From: Acidimicrobiaceae bacterium
GTDB taxonomy: Bacteria > Actinomycetota > Acidimicrobiia > Acidimicrobiales > RAAP-2
Length of the DNA: 59,754 nucleotides
Assembly (NCBI GenBank): GCA_003155915.1
Contig: PMFA01000021.1
Coordinates: 174,268-234,021, forward strand
Direction of reading: 5' to 3'
Positions 44,893-53,626 of this stretch are shown here, piece by piece (position 1 is the stretch's first letter; each line of letters begins with the position of its first letter). Position numbers and translations under genes: made by a program. Under the pieces are notes generated by a model, which was given only the letters and a program-made list of their open reading frames with translations, had not been told where the DNA came from and searched no databases.

Positions 44893-45648
44893 ATGGCAGA
44901 TCAGAATCGAGCGACGGCCATGACGATTGAGTCTCAACCCGATGCGCCACGCGAACCGCAAATCACGGTCAACGTTGGACGACGAGTGTTCCTCGGCATC
45001 GTGGCCCTTGGTGCACTGGGCGTGGCGTTTGGCAACAGCGTCCAAAATTTCCTTGGTGACGCGTTCGGTTCGGGTCTCGGGGGATTGTTGCCGGGCGGCG
45101 ATCGCTTTCGCATTTACTCGATCACCGGCAATTATCCGAAGATCACCAGGGATAAGTATCGCTTGAAGGTGAGCGGTCTCGTGGAGCACCCCACGACCTT
45201 CACCTTGGCCGACCTTCAGTCAATGCCGAAGACCTCGTTTACGAAGGCCTTTCAGTGCGTGACGGGATGGCGAGTTCCCGACGTTCACTGGGAGGGCGTC
45301 AAACTGTCCGAGATCTTGGACCGCGTAGGAGTTCAGTCGGGTGCCGTCGCGATAAGTTTCGACTCCTACGATCACGCCGACACCGAGAGCCTCAGCCTCG
45401 ATCAGGCTCATTTACCCGACGTGATCGTGGCGTATTCGATGCTCGGTGCTCCGGTCACGATCGAACACGGCGGCCCGGTGCGCCTCTACGTCGCGCCGAT
45501 GTTCGGTTACAAGTCTCTGAAGTGGCTCTCGGGAATTCGGGTAGTCGACGTCGTCGAACCAGGTTTCTGGGAGCAGAATGGCTACCCGGTGAACGGCTGG
45601 CTCGACGGTACGACCGGCCCGAACAATCCTGACCCCGGGCTGACCTGA
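44893..45648 (+). CDS. Molybdopterin-dependent oxidoreductase (sulfite-oxidase family), membrane-targeted
   Basis: A protein of about 251 residues. The N-terminus has a Tat-like GRRVFLGIVALGALGVAF segment, then the sulfite oxidase-type Mo domain (PF00174 type). FQCVTGWRVPDVHWEGV provides the Cys that ligates Mo, with VAISFDSYDHADTESL and GGPVRLYVAPMFGYKSLKWL further on. It is the only molybdoenzyme in the window and the obvious user of the cofactor genes. ATG 44893 follows GGAG; ATG 44920 is also possible. The substrate is unknown. Confidence 0.88.
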   Translation: MADQNRATAMTIESQPDAPREPQITVNVGRRVFLGIVALGALGVAFGNSVQNFLGDAFGSGLGGLLPGGDRFRIYSITGNYPKITRDKYRLKVSGLVEHPTTFTLADLQSMPKTSFTKAFQCVTGWRVPDVHWEGVKLSEILDRVGVQSGAVAISFDSYDHADTESLSLDQAHLPDVIVAYSMLGAPVTIEHGGPVRLYVAPMFGYKSLKWLSGIRVVDVVEPGFWEQNGYPVNGWLDGTTGPNNPDPGLT

Positions 45649-45649
45649 G

Positions 45650-46291
45650 ATGTCTCTCACGCAGGCCCCTGCAAAGTCACTTCGAGTGTTGCGTTTCGAC
45701 CGAGTGCAGCGCGGCGCGCACTGGGCGAACGCGCTGCTCTTCTTCTCCTTGATGTTTACCGCGATCCCGCTCTACTTTGGTTCGTTCTTCGGCGTCGTGT
45801 TCCCACGGCACTTGATTGAAATGATCCACCTATGGAGCGGTCTCGCCCTACCGTTACCGATCATCATTTCGTTGATCGGACCATGGGGCAGAGCGATGCG
45901 TCACGACGTGCGACGAATCAACTACTGGACCCGCGAGGAGATTCATTGGATGCGAACGCTCGGCAAGTCGACGCTCGAGGCCGACAAGTTCAACCCCGGC
46001 CAAAAGCTCAACGCGATCTTCGTGGGTGTGTCGATTCTCGTGATGCTCGTCACCGGGGCAATGTTGCAGTGGTTCCGGATCTTTCCCGTGCCGTGGCGAT
46101 CGGGGGCGACCTTCGTCCATGACGTTTTTGCCTGGGCAGTTTTTTTCGTGGTCATTGGTCATATCGTCATGGCCCTCACCCACCGCGACGCGTTGCGTTC
46201 GATCTTTAAGGGCTGGGTCAGTCGAAGCTGGGCCGAGCGCTACGCCGCGCGATGGATTCAAGAGGAGCCTTCGGGCGAACTGAAGCACTGA
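45650..46291 (+). CDS. Cytochrome b subunit partner of the molybdoenzyme
   Basis: A 213-residue protein with four membrane helices of the formate dehydrogenase gamma/cytochrome b561 type. Candidate haem His residues lie in RVQRGAHWANALLFF, LIEMIHLWSGL, GATFVHDVFAW and FFVVIGHIVMALTH. It starts one base after the oxidoreductase stop, so the pair forms a membrane-bound complex that would pass electrons to or from the quinone pool. Confidence 0.88.
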   Translation: MSLTQAPAKSLRVLRFDRVQRGAHWANALLFFSLMFTAIPLYFGSFFGVVFPRHLIEMIHLWSGLALPLPIIISLIGPWGRAMRHDVRRINYWTREEIHWMRTLGKSTLEADKFNPGQKLNAIFVGVSILVMLVTGAMLQWFRIFPVPWRSGATFVHDVFAWAVFFVVIGHIVMALTHRDALRSIFKGWVSRSWAERYAARWIQEEPSGELKH

Positions 46292-46521
46292 TGGCGACCC
46301 CGGTTCCATCGGGTTAGATAACGGCATTGACCGTAACCAAACTGACGAGCGACGACGCCGAGGCGACCGGGCGCGTTGCCGGCGCCGCGACATAAAAGTG
46401 TCGTAGGACCTCTGGGTCCCTAGCGGCCATCGAACATCACAACATCGCGTGACCTTTGATCGACTCCGTCCGAGTTGAAATTTTCGATCGCGAAACCAAG
46501 GTCCTAACATGTTGGGAACCT

Positions 46522-46542
46522 GGCGGCGAGGAAGTCGCCGCC
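46522..46542 (+). promoter_or_regulatory. Strong hairpin in the leader of the dehydratase gene
   Basis: GGCGGCGA at 46522-46529 pairs perfectly with TCGCCGCC at 46535-46542 over a 5-nt loop, ending 21 bases before ATG 46564. It may be an attenuator, a terminator of upstream reading, or a dyad operator. The frame also runs open through it from TTG 46456, but that start has no ribosome site. Confidence 0.4.
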
Positions 46543-46563
46543 GATGAATCCGATTTGAGCGAG

Positions 46564-48318
46564 ATGAGAAACCTAAATTCGAATAATCCCGGGCGCGACG
46601 TCCAGAGGGTCGGGACCGCTGTGTTCCTCGGCGAAGATGTCGCGAAGATTCATGACCCGGTCTGGGGCGTGCTTGGGAACCTTGGCGACAGTCAGTGCTA
46701 CTTGGGCGTCCAACAGAAAGTCGCGGCAGTTCACACCGCTTTGTCCCAGCGCATCTCTAAAGACAAGCTTCCCGTGCGACTGATCGCTCCCGCCTTCACC
46801 TTGGGCGTATCGGACGGCCAGCTCAACGGCACGCCGGAAATGCGATATTCGTTGATTGGTCGAGAACTCGTAAACGACGTGTCCGCCACGCACCTCGCCG
46901 CCAATGGTGTTGCTGGCCTTATTGCAGTCGTGGCGTGTGACAAACCTCCGGTGGGCACCGTGGCAGCGCTGCTCGAACACAATGTACCGTCAGTGATTCT
47001 TTCCGATGGTTCAATTAGGCCGGGAAGCGACCCCGACTCTGGAGAGCGGATCGATCTCGTCACAGCCTTTCAGGCGGCTTCGGATCCGGACGCCGAGGTC
47101 CGTATGAAGGTTGCTCTCAACGCCTGTCCCGGCCAGGGGAGTTGCGGCGGGATGTTTACGTACAACACGATGCAGACCTTCATCGCCGTGCTGGGGCTTG
47201 AGCCACTACATATGGTGTCACCGGCCTCGGACGATCCGCGCCGAATCTCCGAATTCCCAAGTCAACTCGCTGACTGCCTCGTTACGATGACAGCGTCGAA
47301 TATTCGTCCTCGAGACATTGTCACTCCGGCGTCCCTTCGCAACGCCCTGACGGTCACTGCCGCAATGGGGGGCTCGACCAACGTGATGCTGCACAGCGTC
47401 GAGATTGCGCGCGCTGCGGGAATCGATCTTTGGAGTGAGGTACTCAGCCAGGCCGAATTCAACGATCTTTCGCGTCGGCTTCCGGTTCTGGTCAACATGA
47501 GGCCCTTTGGCTTCTACTCAATGCCAGACATTGAGGCAAAGGGTGGAATTCCGGTAATTGTCAAAGACCTTCTCGATGCCGGATTCCTCGACGGCACTCC
47601 AATGACGTGCACCGGCGAGACGCTCGCAGACCAGATCGAACGACTCGCGCCGCCGTTACCGGATCACGACGTCATCTACTCCGTTGCTCGACCCTTCAAG
47701 GAAACTGGTGGACTTCGTCTTCTCGCGGGCAATCTGGCGCCCGATGGCGGAGCGATCTTGAAACTCGCTGGCGTCGAAGGTGGAATCTCCGATGATGTCT
47801 TTATCGGCCGCGCGAGAGTGTTCAATAGCGAACGCTCATTGACGCAGGCTCTGGATCAGCGACCGGAAGAATTTCAGGACGGCGACATGGTGGTGATTCG
47901 ATACGAAGGTCCCCGCGGCGCTCCGGGGATGCCCGAAATGCTTGAACCCACGTCGAAGATCACCACTCTCTGTCGCCAAAAGGGCATCACCATTGGCCTA
48001 ATGACCGATGCTCGGTTCTCGGGCGGCTCCGTTGGAATCGTCGTAGGCCATGTTGCTCCAGAGGCATTTCTGGGGGGCCCAATCGCACTGGTCGAAGATG
48101 GAGACACGATCACGGTCAACATTGAGACTGATCGCATCGACTGTTTGCAACTCAGTGACGACGCGACATTCGAGAAGCGCGCTGAGAAATGGCAGATGAC
48201 GGCGGAGGCGAACGGTGGGGTGCACCCTGACGCCCGCTCAATATCACATCGAGTCCTGAGGAGGATGCGCGCGACGGCGCTTCCCGCGCTGCGCGGCGGT
48301 GGGATGACCGATAGCTAA
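46564..48318 (+). CDS. IlvD/Edd-family dehydratase, divergent member
   Basis: A protein of about 584 residues of the dihydroxyacid/phosphogluconate dehydratase family. The presumed Fe-S cysteines are in LGDSQCYLG, VVACDKPPVGT and PGQGSCGGMFTYNTMQ; MGGSTNVMLHSVE and the C-terminal DARFSGGSVGIVVGHVAPEA are family blocks. CDKPPVGT differs from the usual CDK-x-x-PGM, so the substrate may be a sugar acid rather than dihydroxyisovalerate. Codon usage looks less GC-rich than in the neighbours. ATG 46564 fits the family start better than TTG 46456. Confidence 0.85.
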   Translation: MRNLNSNNPGRDVQRVGTAVFLGEDVAKIHDPVWGVLGNLGDSQCYLGVQQKVAAVHTALSQRISKDKLPVRLIAPAFTLGVSDGQLNGTPEMRYSLIGRELVNDVSATHLAANGVAGLIAVVACDKPPVGTVAALLEHNVPSVILSDGSIRPGSDPDSGERIDLVTAFQAASDPDAEVRMKVALNACPGQGSCGGMFTYNTMQTFIAVLGLEPLHMVSPASDDPRRISEFPSQLADCLVTMTASNIRPRDIVTPASLRNALTVTAAMGGSTNVMLHSVEIARAAGIDLWSEVLSQAEFNDLSRRLPVLVNMRPFGFYSMPDIEAKGGIPVIVKDLLDAGFLDGTPMTCTGETLADQIERLAPPLPDHDVIYSVARPFKETGGLRLLAGNLAPDGGAILKLAGVEGGISDDVFIGRARVFNSERSLTQALDQRPEEFQDGDMVVIRYEGPRGAPGMPEMLEPTSKITTLCRQKGITIGLMTDARFSGGSVGIVVGHVAPEAFLGGPIALVEDGDTITVNIETDRIDCLQLSDDATFEKRAEKWQMTAEANGGVHPDARSISHRVLRRMRATALPALRGGGMTDS

Positions 48319-48393
48319 CGTCCTGAAATCAGCCTGTGCCGATTGTGGTCTGCACTACCTCATACTCGCGCCGGTATCTACCGATCGACGTTC

Positions 48394-50322
48394 TCAACTG
48401 TCGTGTTTCAGCGTCTTAATTTTGGCGTCGAGCGCCAAACGCACGTTTTCCAGCAGCATCTTCTGATCGAAGGGCTTCTCAACGAATTGGAATTCGGTGC
48501 CCAGGACGGCTTCGGCTTCAAGCACCGGTTGGGCGTGTCCCGACATGAAGAGGACCCGTAGACCCGGAATGATTTTTTTCAATTCATTGGCGACCGACGG
48601 GCCCTGCATGTTCGGCATGACGACATCGGTCAGCAGCAAGTCGATTGGTCCTTCATGTGACGCCGCCAACTCCAGCGCTTCGGCGCCGCTGGACGCAGTT
48701 ATCACCGAGTATCCGCCGCGGGTAAGAATGCGCCGCGTCACTTCGCGCAGTCCCGCTTCATCGTCGACAACGAGCACGGTCTCGGTCCCTATCGGTGGCG
48801 TCACTTTGCCGGCCGATTGTTCGTGTTCGCTCGGTTTTACGTGGTTCGGATCGATTGGGAGTAGGACCGTAATTGTCGTTCCCACCCCTTCGTCGGAGTA
48901 AATCCTGGTGAATCCTCCGGTCTGCAGGACGATGCCGTAGACAGTGGCGAGTCCGAGTCCCGAGCCCTCGCCTCGAGGCTTGGTCGTAAAAAATGGCTCG
49001 AAGGCGCGGTCGATCACTTCTTCTGACATACCGGTGCCATTGTCACTGATACGAACGCAGACGTACGAACCGGCCGGTGCGCCGAAAATCGACCACTCCA
49101 AATCATCGATCTCTCGCGATGACGTGTCGATCGTCAGGGTGCCCCCCGTTGGCATCGCGTCGCGGGCGTTGATCGCCAGATTGAGGATTATCTGTTCGAT
49201 GTGCCCCGGGTCGGCGACCACCATCGCCAGGTCGGGCTCTAGATGGATGATCAATTCGATCTGTTCACCGATGGTGCGGCGAAGTATCTCTTCGATGCTG
49301 CGCACGGCGCCATTGAAACTGAGCGGACGGGCCTGAATCACTTCGCGACGGGCAAACGCCAGTAGTTGGTGAGTCAGCACGCTTGCGCGTTCGGCGGCGA
49401 GTTGGATCTGCTTCACGTCGTTAAGTGATCCCTCCCACTTCGTACCGTCGGTGTCCACTACGGCGCTTGACAACTCTTCATTCACGAAGGAGGCGTAGTT
49501 CAAGATGACGGCTAACAGATTGTTGAAGTCATGTGCCACGCCGCCCGCGAGTTGACCGAGGCTCTCCATGCGCTGTGACTGATGGAGCTGACTTTCGAGT
49601 CGCTCGAGCACGACCTCGGCCGCCAAGCGGACTCGTTCGGCTTCGGTTTTCTCGCCTTCGGCCTTTACGAGCTGGACCTCGGCCTCGAGACGCACCCGCT
49701 CGGCAACGGCTTTCTCGCTCTCGGCCTTTACCCGTTGAACCTCAGCCTCGAGACGCACCCGTTCGGCGACCGCTTTTTCCCCTTCGGCCTTGACTAATTG
49801 GACCTCGGCCTCGAGTCGCACCCGCTCGGCGACCGCCTTCTCGCCTTCGGCTTTGACCCGTTGAACTTCCGCCTCGAGTCGCACGTGTTCGGCGACGGCC
49901 TTCTCATCCTCAGCGGTCACGAGGGCGGCAGCGGCCTCCAGTCGCACTCGTTCTGCTTCGGACTTAACTCGCATCCGCTCGGCTTCGACTTCACTTCTAA
50001 CCGATACGTCACGAACGGTTGCCGTAACGATTGGACTGGAGTGGTTCGTGATTTTCGAGAAAGAAATTTCGGCAAGGAAATCCGTTCCGTCACGCCGGAA
50101 GCTCGTGACCAGGATTTCGGAAGCGCCATTTTCAATGGCCTTCAACTCAATAGGGACGAGGGGAACTATTGACTGTCCAATCAGATCCTCGCGCCGATAG
50201 CCAAAGAGCACTTCAGCTCTCATGTTGGCCATTACGACGAGGCCGTCGCTATCGAACGAGAGCATCGCGTCGGGCGCGGCATCGAGAAGTTCGATCAATA
50301 CTCTGTCGGTAAGAAGAGTCAC
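48394..50322 (-). CDS. Hybrid histidine kinase with PAS, 21-residue coiled-coil repeats and receiver
   Basis: A 642-residue soluble protein: PAS domain (residues 5-110), six 21-residue repeats (about 125-251), a kinase core with His264 in GGVAHDFNNLLAVILNY, HATPase with NLAINARDAM, SDNGTGM and GSGLGLATVYG, then a receiver with Asp in LLLTDVVMPNMQG and Lys in VEKPFD. The AHDFNN phospho-acceptor type is that of the HPK4-like group. It diverges from a paralogue at 50477 with 154 bases between, so they may share a control region. Confidence 0.92.
   Translation of the reverse strand: MTLLTDRVLIELLDAAPDAMLSFDSDGLVVMANMRAEVLFGYRREDLIGQSIVPLVPIELKAIENGASEILVTSFRRDGTDFLAEISFSKITNHSSPIVTATVRDVSVRSEVEAERMRVKSEAERVRLEAAAALVTAEDEKAVAEHVRLEAEVQRVKAEGEKAVAERVRLEAEVQLVKAEGEKAVAERVRLEAEVQRVKAESEKAVAERVRLEAEVQLVKAEGEKTEAERVRLAAEVVLERLESQLHQSQRMESLGQLAGGVAHDFNNLLAVILNYASFVNEELSSAVVDTDGTKWEGSLNDVKQIQLAAERASVLTHQLLAFARREVIQARPLSFNGAVRSIEEILRRTIGEQIELIIHLEPDLAMVVADPGHIEQIILNLAINARDAMPTGGTLTIDTSSREIDDLEWSIFGAPAGSYVCVRISDNGTGMSEEVIDRAFEPFFTTKPRGEGSGLGLATVYGIVLQTGGFTRIYSDEGVGTTITVLLPIDPNHVKPSEHEQSAGKVTPPIGTETVLVVDDEAGLREVTRRILTRGGYSVITASSGAEALELAASHEGPIDLLLTDVVMPNMQGPSVANELKKIIPGLRVLFMSGHAQPVLEAEAVLGTEFQFVEKPFDQKMLLENVRLALDAKIKTLKHDS
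49572..49947 (-). repeat. 63-bp tandem repeats coding for a heptad coiled coil
   Basis: Six consecutive units of 63 bp encode V-R-L-E/A-A-x-V repeats, with V126, V147, V168, V189, V210 and V231 as unit starts. The middle four are nearly identical (V-RLEAEVQ[RL]VKAEGEKAVAE), the outer two diverged. Twenty-one residues are three heptads, so copy-number change keeps the coiled-coil phase. They lie in the kinase gene between PAS and phospho-acceptor domains. Confidence 0.85.
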
Positions 50323-50476
50323 ACGACCGTCCTTAAGAGGTTGAATACCTCCATGGAAAGCGAAGCGTAAGATAAGCGTAGTGGTGACCGAAATTAACTA
50401 ATCGCTCACAATTCCTTGCGAGGCGCAATTGATGCTGGAATTTTTGACGAATTGCGCGTAAGCGGTTTCATTCCTT

Positions 50477-52675
50477 GTGTTTGACGCGCTCGCACTGCGT
50501 CACAACAATGTAGATTGGCAAAAGGGCGACGAAGGGGTGGTTGATGATTCATCCCACGTTGGCATGGTAGACCCCGCGCGCAAACGGTTCGCCGGCGGTG
50601 TGAGGTCCAAGTCGATGCTAAGTGTGGCGCTTCCTTTGCTGGTGCTCGTGCTGGTTGTCTCGTCGAGTCTTCTTCTCCAGTCTCGTGAACGAAGCCAGAG
50701 AGGCAGCAACCTCGTGACAGCGCAGATTAACGCCACCAGCGCCACCGTTCTCCTGGACGCCTTGAACGCGGAAACCGGCATCAGAGGCTTCGCCCTCACG
50801 CGCGAGGCAACGTTTCTCCAGCCCTATTACGCGGCGGCGAGGCGCCGCGTCAAGGACGAGCAGTCGTTGCGTCGTGAGGTGCTCGGTTCAACTTCGCAGA
50901 AGCGAGTCCGTAGTATTTTGGCTCTCGTGAATTCGCGGTTCGCAGCATTCAATCGCGTGCGCTTACTGGTAGTCGCCGGTGCAACGGATGAACAGTTGAC
51001 CGTTCCATTGAGGGAGGGCAAGGCCGTCATGGACAGGCTGCGCGTGCAGATCGCAAGCCTGGAAACCTATGAATCTGCGAAAGAACTCGTCGCGAAAAAC
51101 CGGATCGCCACCCTCGAGGATGAAGTTACGGCGGGCGAGCTGGCGGGATTGCTCCTAAGCATTATCGGCGGCGTCTTGGGCGTCGTCTACTTCTCACGTT
51201 CGATCACACGCCGTCTGAGGATCGCCGTGCGTAACGCCCTTCGACTCGGCCAGGGCGAGCCTCTTGAGTTCGAATCGCCTTCGGGGGACGAATTCGACGA
51301 GATGGATACCGCTCTGAGAAATGCCGAATTGCAACTACTCGTGAGTTCCCAAGAGGCGACGAACTCGCTCGATGCAGTCAGAACCTCCCTCGAGCACAGC
51401 CGCCACGCGGAAGAGGTGATGATACTCGCCGAGGGCCGAAGGGCCATAGCGGAGGAAGGGCGACTCAAAGCGGAAAGCGAACGTGAGTCCGCGGAGTCCC
51501 AGTTACATCAATCGCAGCGACTGGAGAGTCTGGGGCAACTGGCGGGCGGCGTGGCGCACGATTTCAACAACCTTCTTTCGGTCATATTGAACTACGCGAC
51601 ATTTGTCGGAGAAGAACTGACGTCCGCCGGCGCGACGACCGAGGACAATCAATGGGCACTCGCATTGAGCGATGTCCAGCAGATTCATTTAGCCGCGGAA
51701 CGAGCGAGTGAGCTCACGCATCAGTTGCTGGCCTTCGCCCGCCGAGAAGTGGTGCAGCCGCGCGAGCTAAGTCTCAACGACGCCATCACTGGATTGGAAC
51801 TGATCCTGCGTCGAACGATCGGTGAGCAGATCGATCTGGTGATCGATCTGTCCGACAACGATGCGATGGTGTTGGCCGATCCGGGTCAGATTGATCAGGT
51901 CGTTCTCAACCTGGCAATCAATGCTCGACACGCGATGTCGCCCGGCGGTGCACTTTCGATTTCGACAGCGATGCGAACTATTACGAGCGATGAGGAGGCT
52001 CTTTCTGGCTTCCCGGTCGGATCGTACGTGTGCCTTCGGGTGAGTGACAACGGCACGGGAATGTCGCCCGAAGTGCGTGATCGTGCGTTCGAACCCTTCT
52101 TCACCACCAAGCCAAGCGGCGAAGGTTCCGGTTTGGGGCTCGCGACCGTCTACGGCATCATCGTGCAATCGGGTGGTCACATCAAGATCTACTCCGATGA
52201 GGGCGTTGGGACGTCGATAACCATTCTTCTGCCCGTAGTCGTGCACGATTCGTCGGGCGCGACGTTGGTAGAGGATCGACGTACTCGTGACGAACTGAAC
52301 GGTACCGAGACGATCCTGGTCGTCGACGACGAAGAGGCTCTCGGCGAGGTGACGAGAAGGTTGCTCATCAGGAGCGGATATCAGGTGTTGAGCGCCTCGA
52401 ACGGAATGCAGGCGGTCGAGATCGCCTCGACCTTCGACGGCACGATTGATCTTCTCCTCACCGACGTCGTAATGCCGAAGATGCAGGGGCCGACCGTTGC
52501 GAGAGAGATTCGTAAACTTCGACCCGACGTGCGGGTGCTGTTCATGTCGGGACACGCATATTCAGTCCTTGAAGCCGAGTTGATGCTCGGGACGGAATTC
52601 CTGCTACTTGAGAAACCGTTCGATCAGGCGACCTTGCTGCAGTGTGTGCGCAAGGTACTTGATGAAGTTGGATAA
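50477..52675 (+). CDS. Transmembrane hybrid histidine kinase with CHASE3-like sensor, HAMP and receiver
   Basis: Up to 732 residues. Helix 1 (MLSVALPLLVLVLVVSSSLLL), an all-helical extracytoplasmic CHASE3-type sensor (LDALNAETGIRGFALTRE is diagnostic), helix 2 (GLLLSIIGGVLGVVYF), HAMP, kinase with GGVAHDFNNLLSVILNY, HATPase with NLAINARHAM and GSGLGLATVYG, and a receiver with TDVVMPKMQG and LLEKPFD. The kinase and receiver closely match the divergent gene at 48394. The start is uncertain: GTG 50477, GTG 50537 or ATG 50564. A response-regulator stub follows. Confidence 0.9.
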   Translation: MFDALALRHNNVDWQKGDEGVVDDSSHVGMVDPARKRFAGGVRSKSMLSVALPLLVLVLVVSSSLLLQSRERSQRGSNLVTAQINATSATVLLDALNAETGIRGFALTREATFLQPYYAAARRRVKDEQSLRREVLGSTSQKRVRSILALVNSRFAAFNRVRLLVVAGATDEQLTVPLREGKAVMDRLRVQIASLETYESAKELVAKNRIATLEDEVTAGELAGLLLSIIGGVLGVVYFSRSITRRLRIAVRNALRLGQGEPLEFESPSGDEFDEMDTALRNAELQLLVSSQEATNSLDAVRTSLEHSRHAEEVMILAEGRRAIAEEGRLKAESERESAESQLHQSQRLESLGQLAGGVAHDFNNLLSVILNYATFVGEELTSAGATTEDNQWALALSDVQQIHLAAERASELTHQLLAFARREVVQPRELSLNDAITGLELILRRTIGEQIDLVIDLSDNDAMVLADPGQIDQVVLNLAINARHAMSPGGALSISTAMRTITSDEEALSGFPVGSYVCLRVSDNGTGMSPEVRDRAFEPFFTTKPSGEGSGLGLATVYGIIVQSGGHIKIYSDEGVGTSITILLPVVVHDSSGATLVEDRRTRDELNGTETILVVDDEEALGEVTRRLLIRSGYQVLSASNGMQAVEIASTFDGTIDLLLTDVVMPKMQGPTVAREIRKLRPDVRVLFMSGHAYSVLEAELMLGTEFLLLEKPFDQATLLQCVRKVLDEVG

Positions 52676-52691
52676 GTCGTACAAGATCTAG

Positions 52692-52763
52692 GTCGTGGTG
52701 ATCGACGAGCACGAGATGATTCTCGAGGGCTTCGTTGGACTGCTTTGCGCGGATGGACGTTGA
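52692..52763 (+). pseudogene. N-terminal stub of a NarL-type response regulator
   Basis: Starting 16 bases after the kinase stop, the sequence reads VVVIDEHEMILEGFVGLL then CADGR and TGA (52761-52763). This is the first strand and helix of a receiver domain as in LuxR/NarL regulators, where V-DDHEMVLEGL is usual, with D replaced by E in the second acidic position. No continuation is found in any frame downstream. I read it as the remains of the partner regulator of the CHASE3 kinase. Confidence 0.6.
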
Positions 52764-53170
52764 ATTGAATAACATTCACAAGAGGGTCGACTCCCCGACT
52801 GACCAGGTATTGCCTGACTCCCAACATTGCGAGCGTTGCGCTCGTCGAAGCAATGTCGTTGCGTTGAACAAGGTCGACGCTGCATGGAGTCGCGATGAGT
52901 TTCTGCGCAACGACCGACCTCGGGTGTTACAATTTGAGTTAGGACGTCAAGACCCCGCTTCCCTCTCACCTGACACTTGGTCAGGGACAATACGAGGAGG
53001 TGTGATGTGGGTCTCCCCGGAATGGTGCTCGGCGCCACCGCAACTGCCGCAGGGAAGGACGCTTCGCGTCACAAGTAGTTATTGACCTCTGCACGCGTCC
53101 ATTCCCTTGGAATTGGCGAACTCGCGGCGGTCGGCAGTATGAAAATTTGGCCATTACTACTGGAGGCATT
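52764..53170. other. Intergenic stretch with a possible 26-residue ORF
   Basis: No domain-coding frame is seen in these roughly 400 bases. The one signal is an excellent GAGGAGGTG ribosome-like site before ATG 53005, which opens 26 codons ending at 53085. The peptide has no recognised features. The promoter of the small membrane protein at 53171 should also lie here. Confidence 0.4.
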
Positions 53171-53326
53171 GTGATTATTTTCGGTTTGATTCTTCTCCTC
53201 ATTGGGTTCGTCACGGGTATTGCGATCGTGTGGACAATCGGCGTGATTGTGCTCGTCGTCGGACTTGTACTGTGGCTCCTCGGATCGTTGGGCCACGCAG
53301 TTGGCGGTCGAAACCACTACTACTAG
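53171..53326 (+). CDS. 51-residue hydrophobic membrane protein (DUF6131-like)
   Basis: GTG 53171 follows TGGAGG at good spacing and opens 51 codons: two hydrophobic helices (IIFGLILLLIGFVTGIAIVW and TIGVIVLVVGLVLWLLGSLG) and a basic-aromatic tail HAVGGRNHYY. This size, the two-helix layout and the G-G-R-x-H-Y-Y end match a family of tiny actinobacterial membrane proteins (DUF6131 as I recall it). The function is unknown. Confidence 0.8.
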   Translation: MIIFGLILLLIGFVTGIAIVWTIGVIVLVVGLVLWLLGSLGHAVGGRNHYY

Positions 53327-53626
53327 ATCAACATTTGCCATTTCCCTCGAATGGCGTACGGCGACATCTTTCGGTCCTCTGCCTCGCCAGATTCGACCGA
53401 GTGTATGCAGCCAGCGTGGCTTCATCAGTGATTCACCATCATCTTGGCCAACGTCAAGGTGACCTGGATGGCGTTCAATTTGACGCAGCGAGAAAGTGTT
53501 GCGGAGTATTCGAAAGACCACGTGGAGCGTCGTCGCGCTGCGCTCATTCAACGGTTCGTAGGGAATGTAGATTCCAGGTGGCTCCGTTTGGCGATGGCTG
53601 TTTAAGTACCGATAGGGTCGATCGCT
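53327..53626. other. 300-base intergenic stretch
   Basis: I see no gene here. The plus-strand frame from 53230 and the minus-strand frame from 53794 crossing it lack ribosome sites and domain features. The promoter of the DUF3054-like gene is expected at its right end. Confidence 0.5.

Noticed and set aside
52735-53085. Plus-strand 116-codon frame behind the CHASE3 kinase
   Set aside because: Its start lies inside the response-regulator stub in another frame, and the composition is not protein-like; only its last 26 codons have a good ribosome site.
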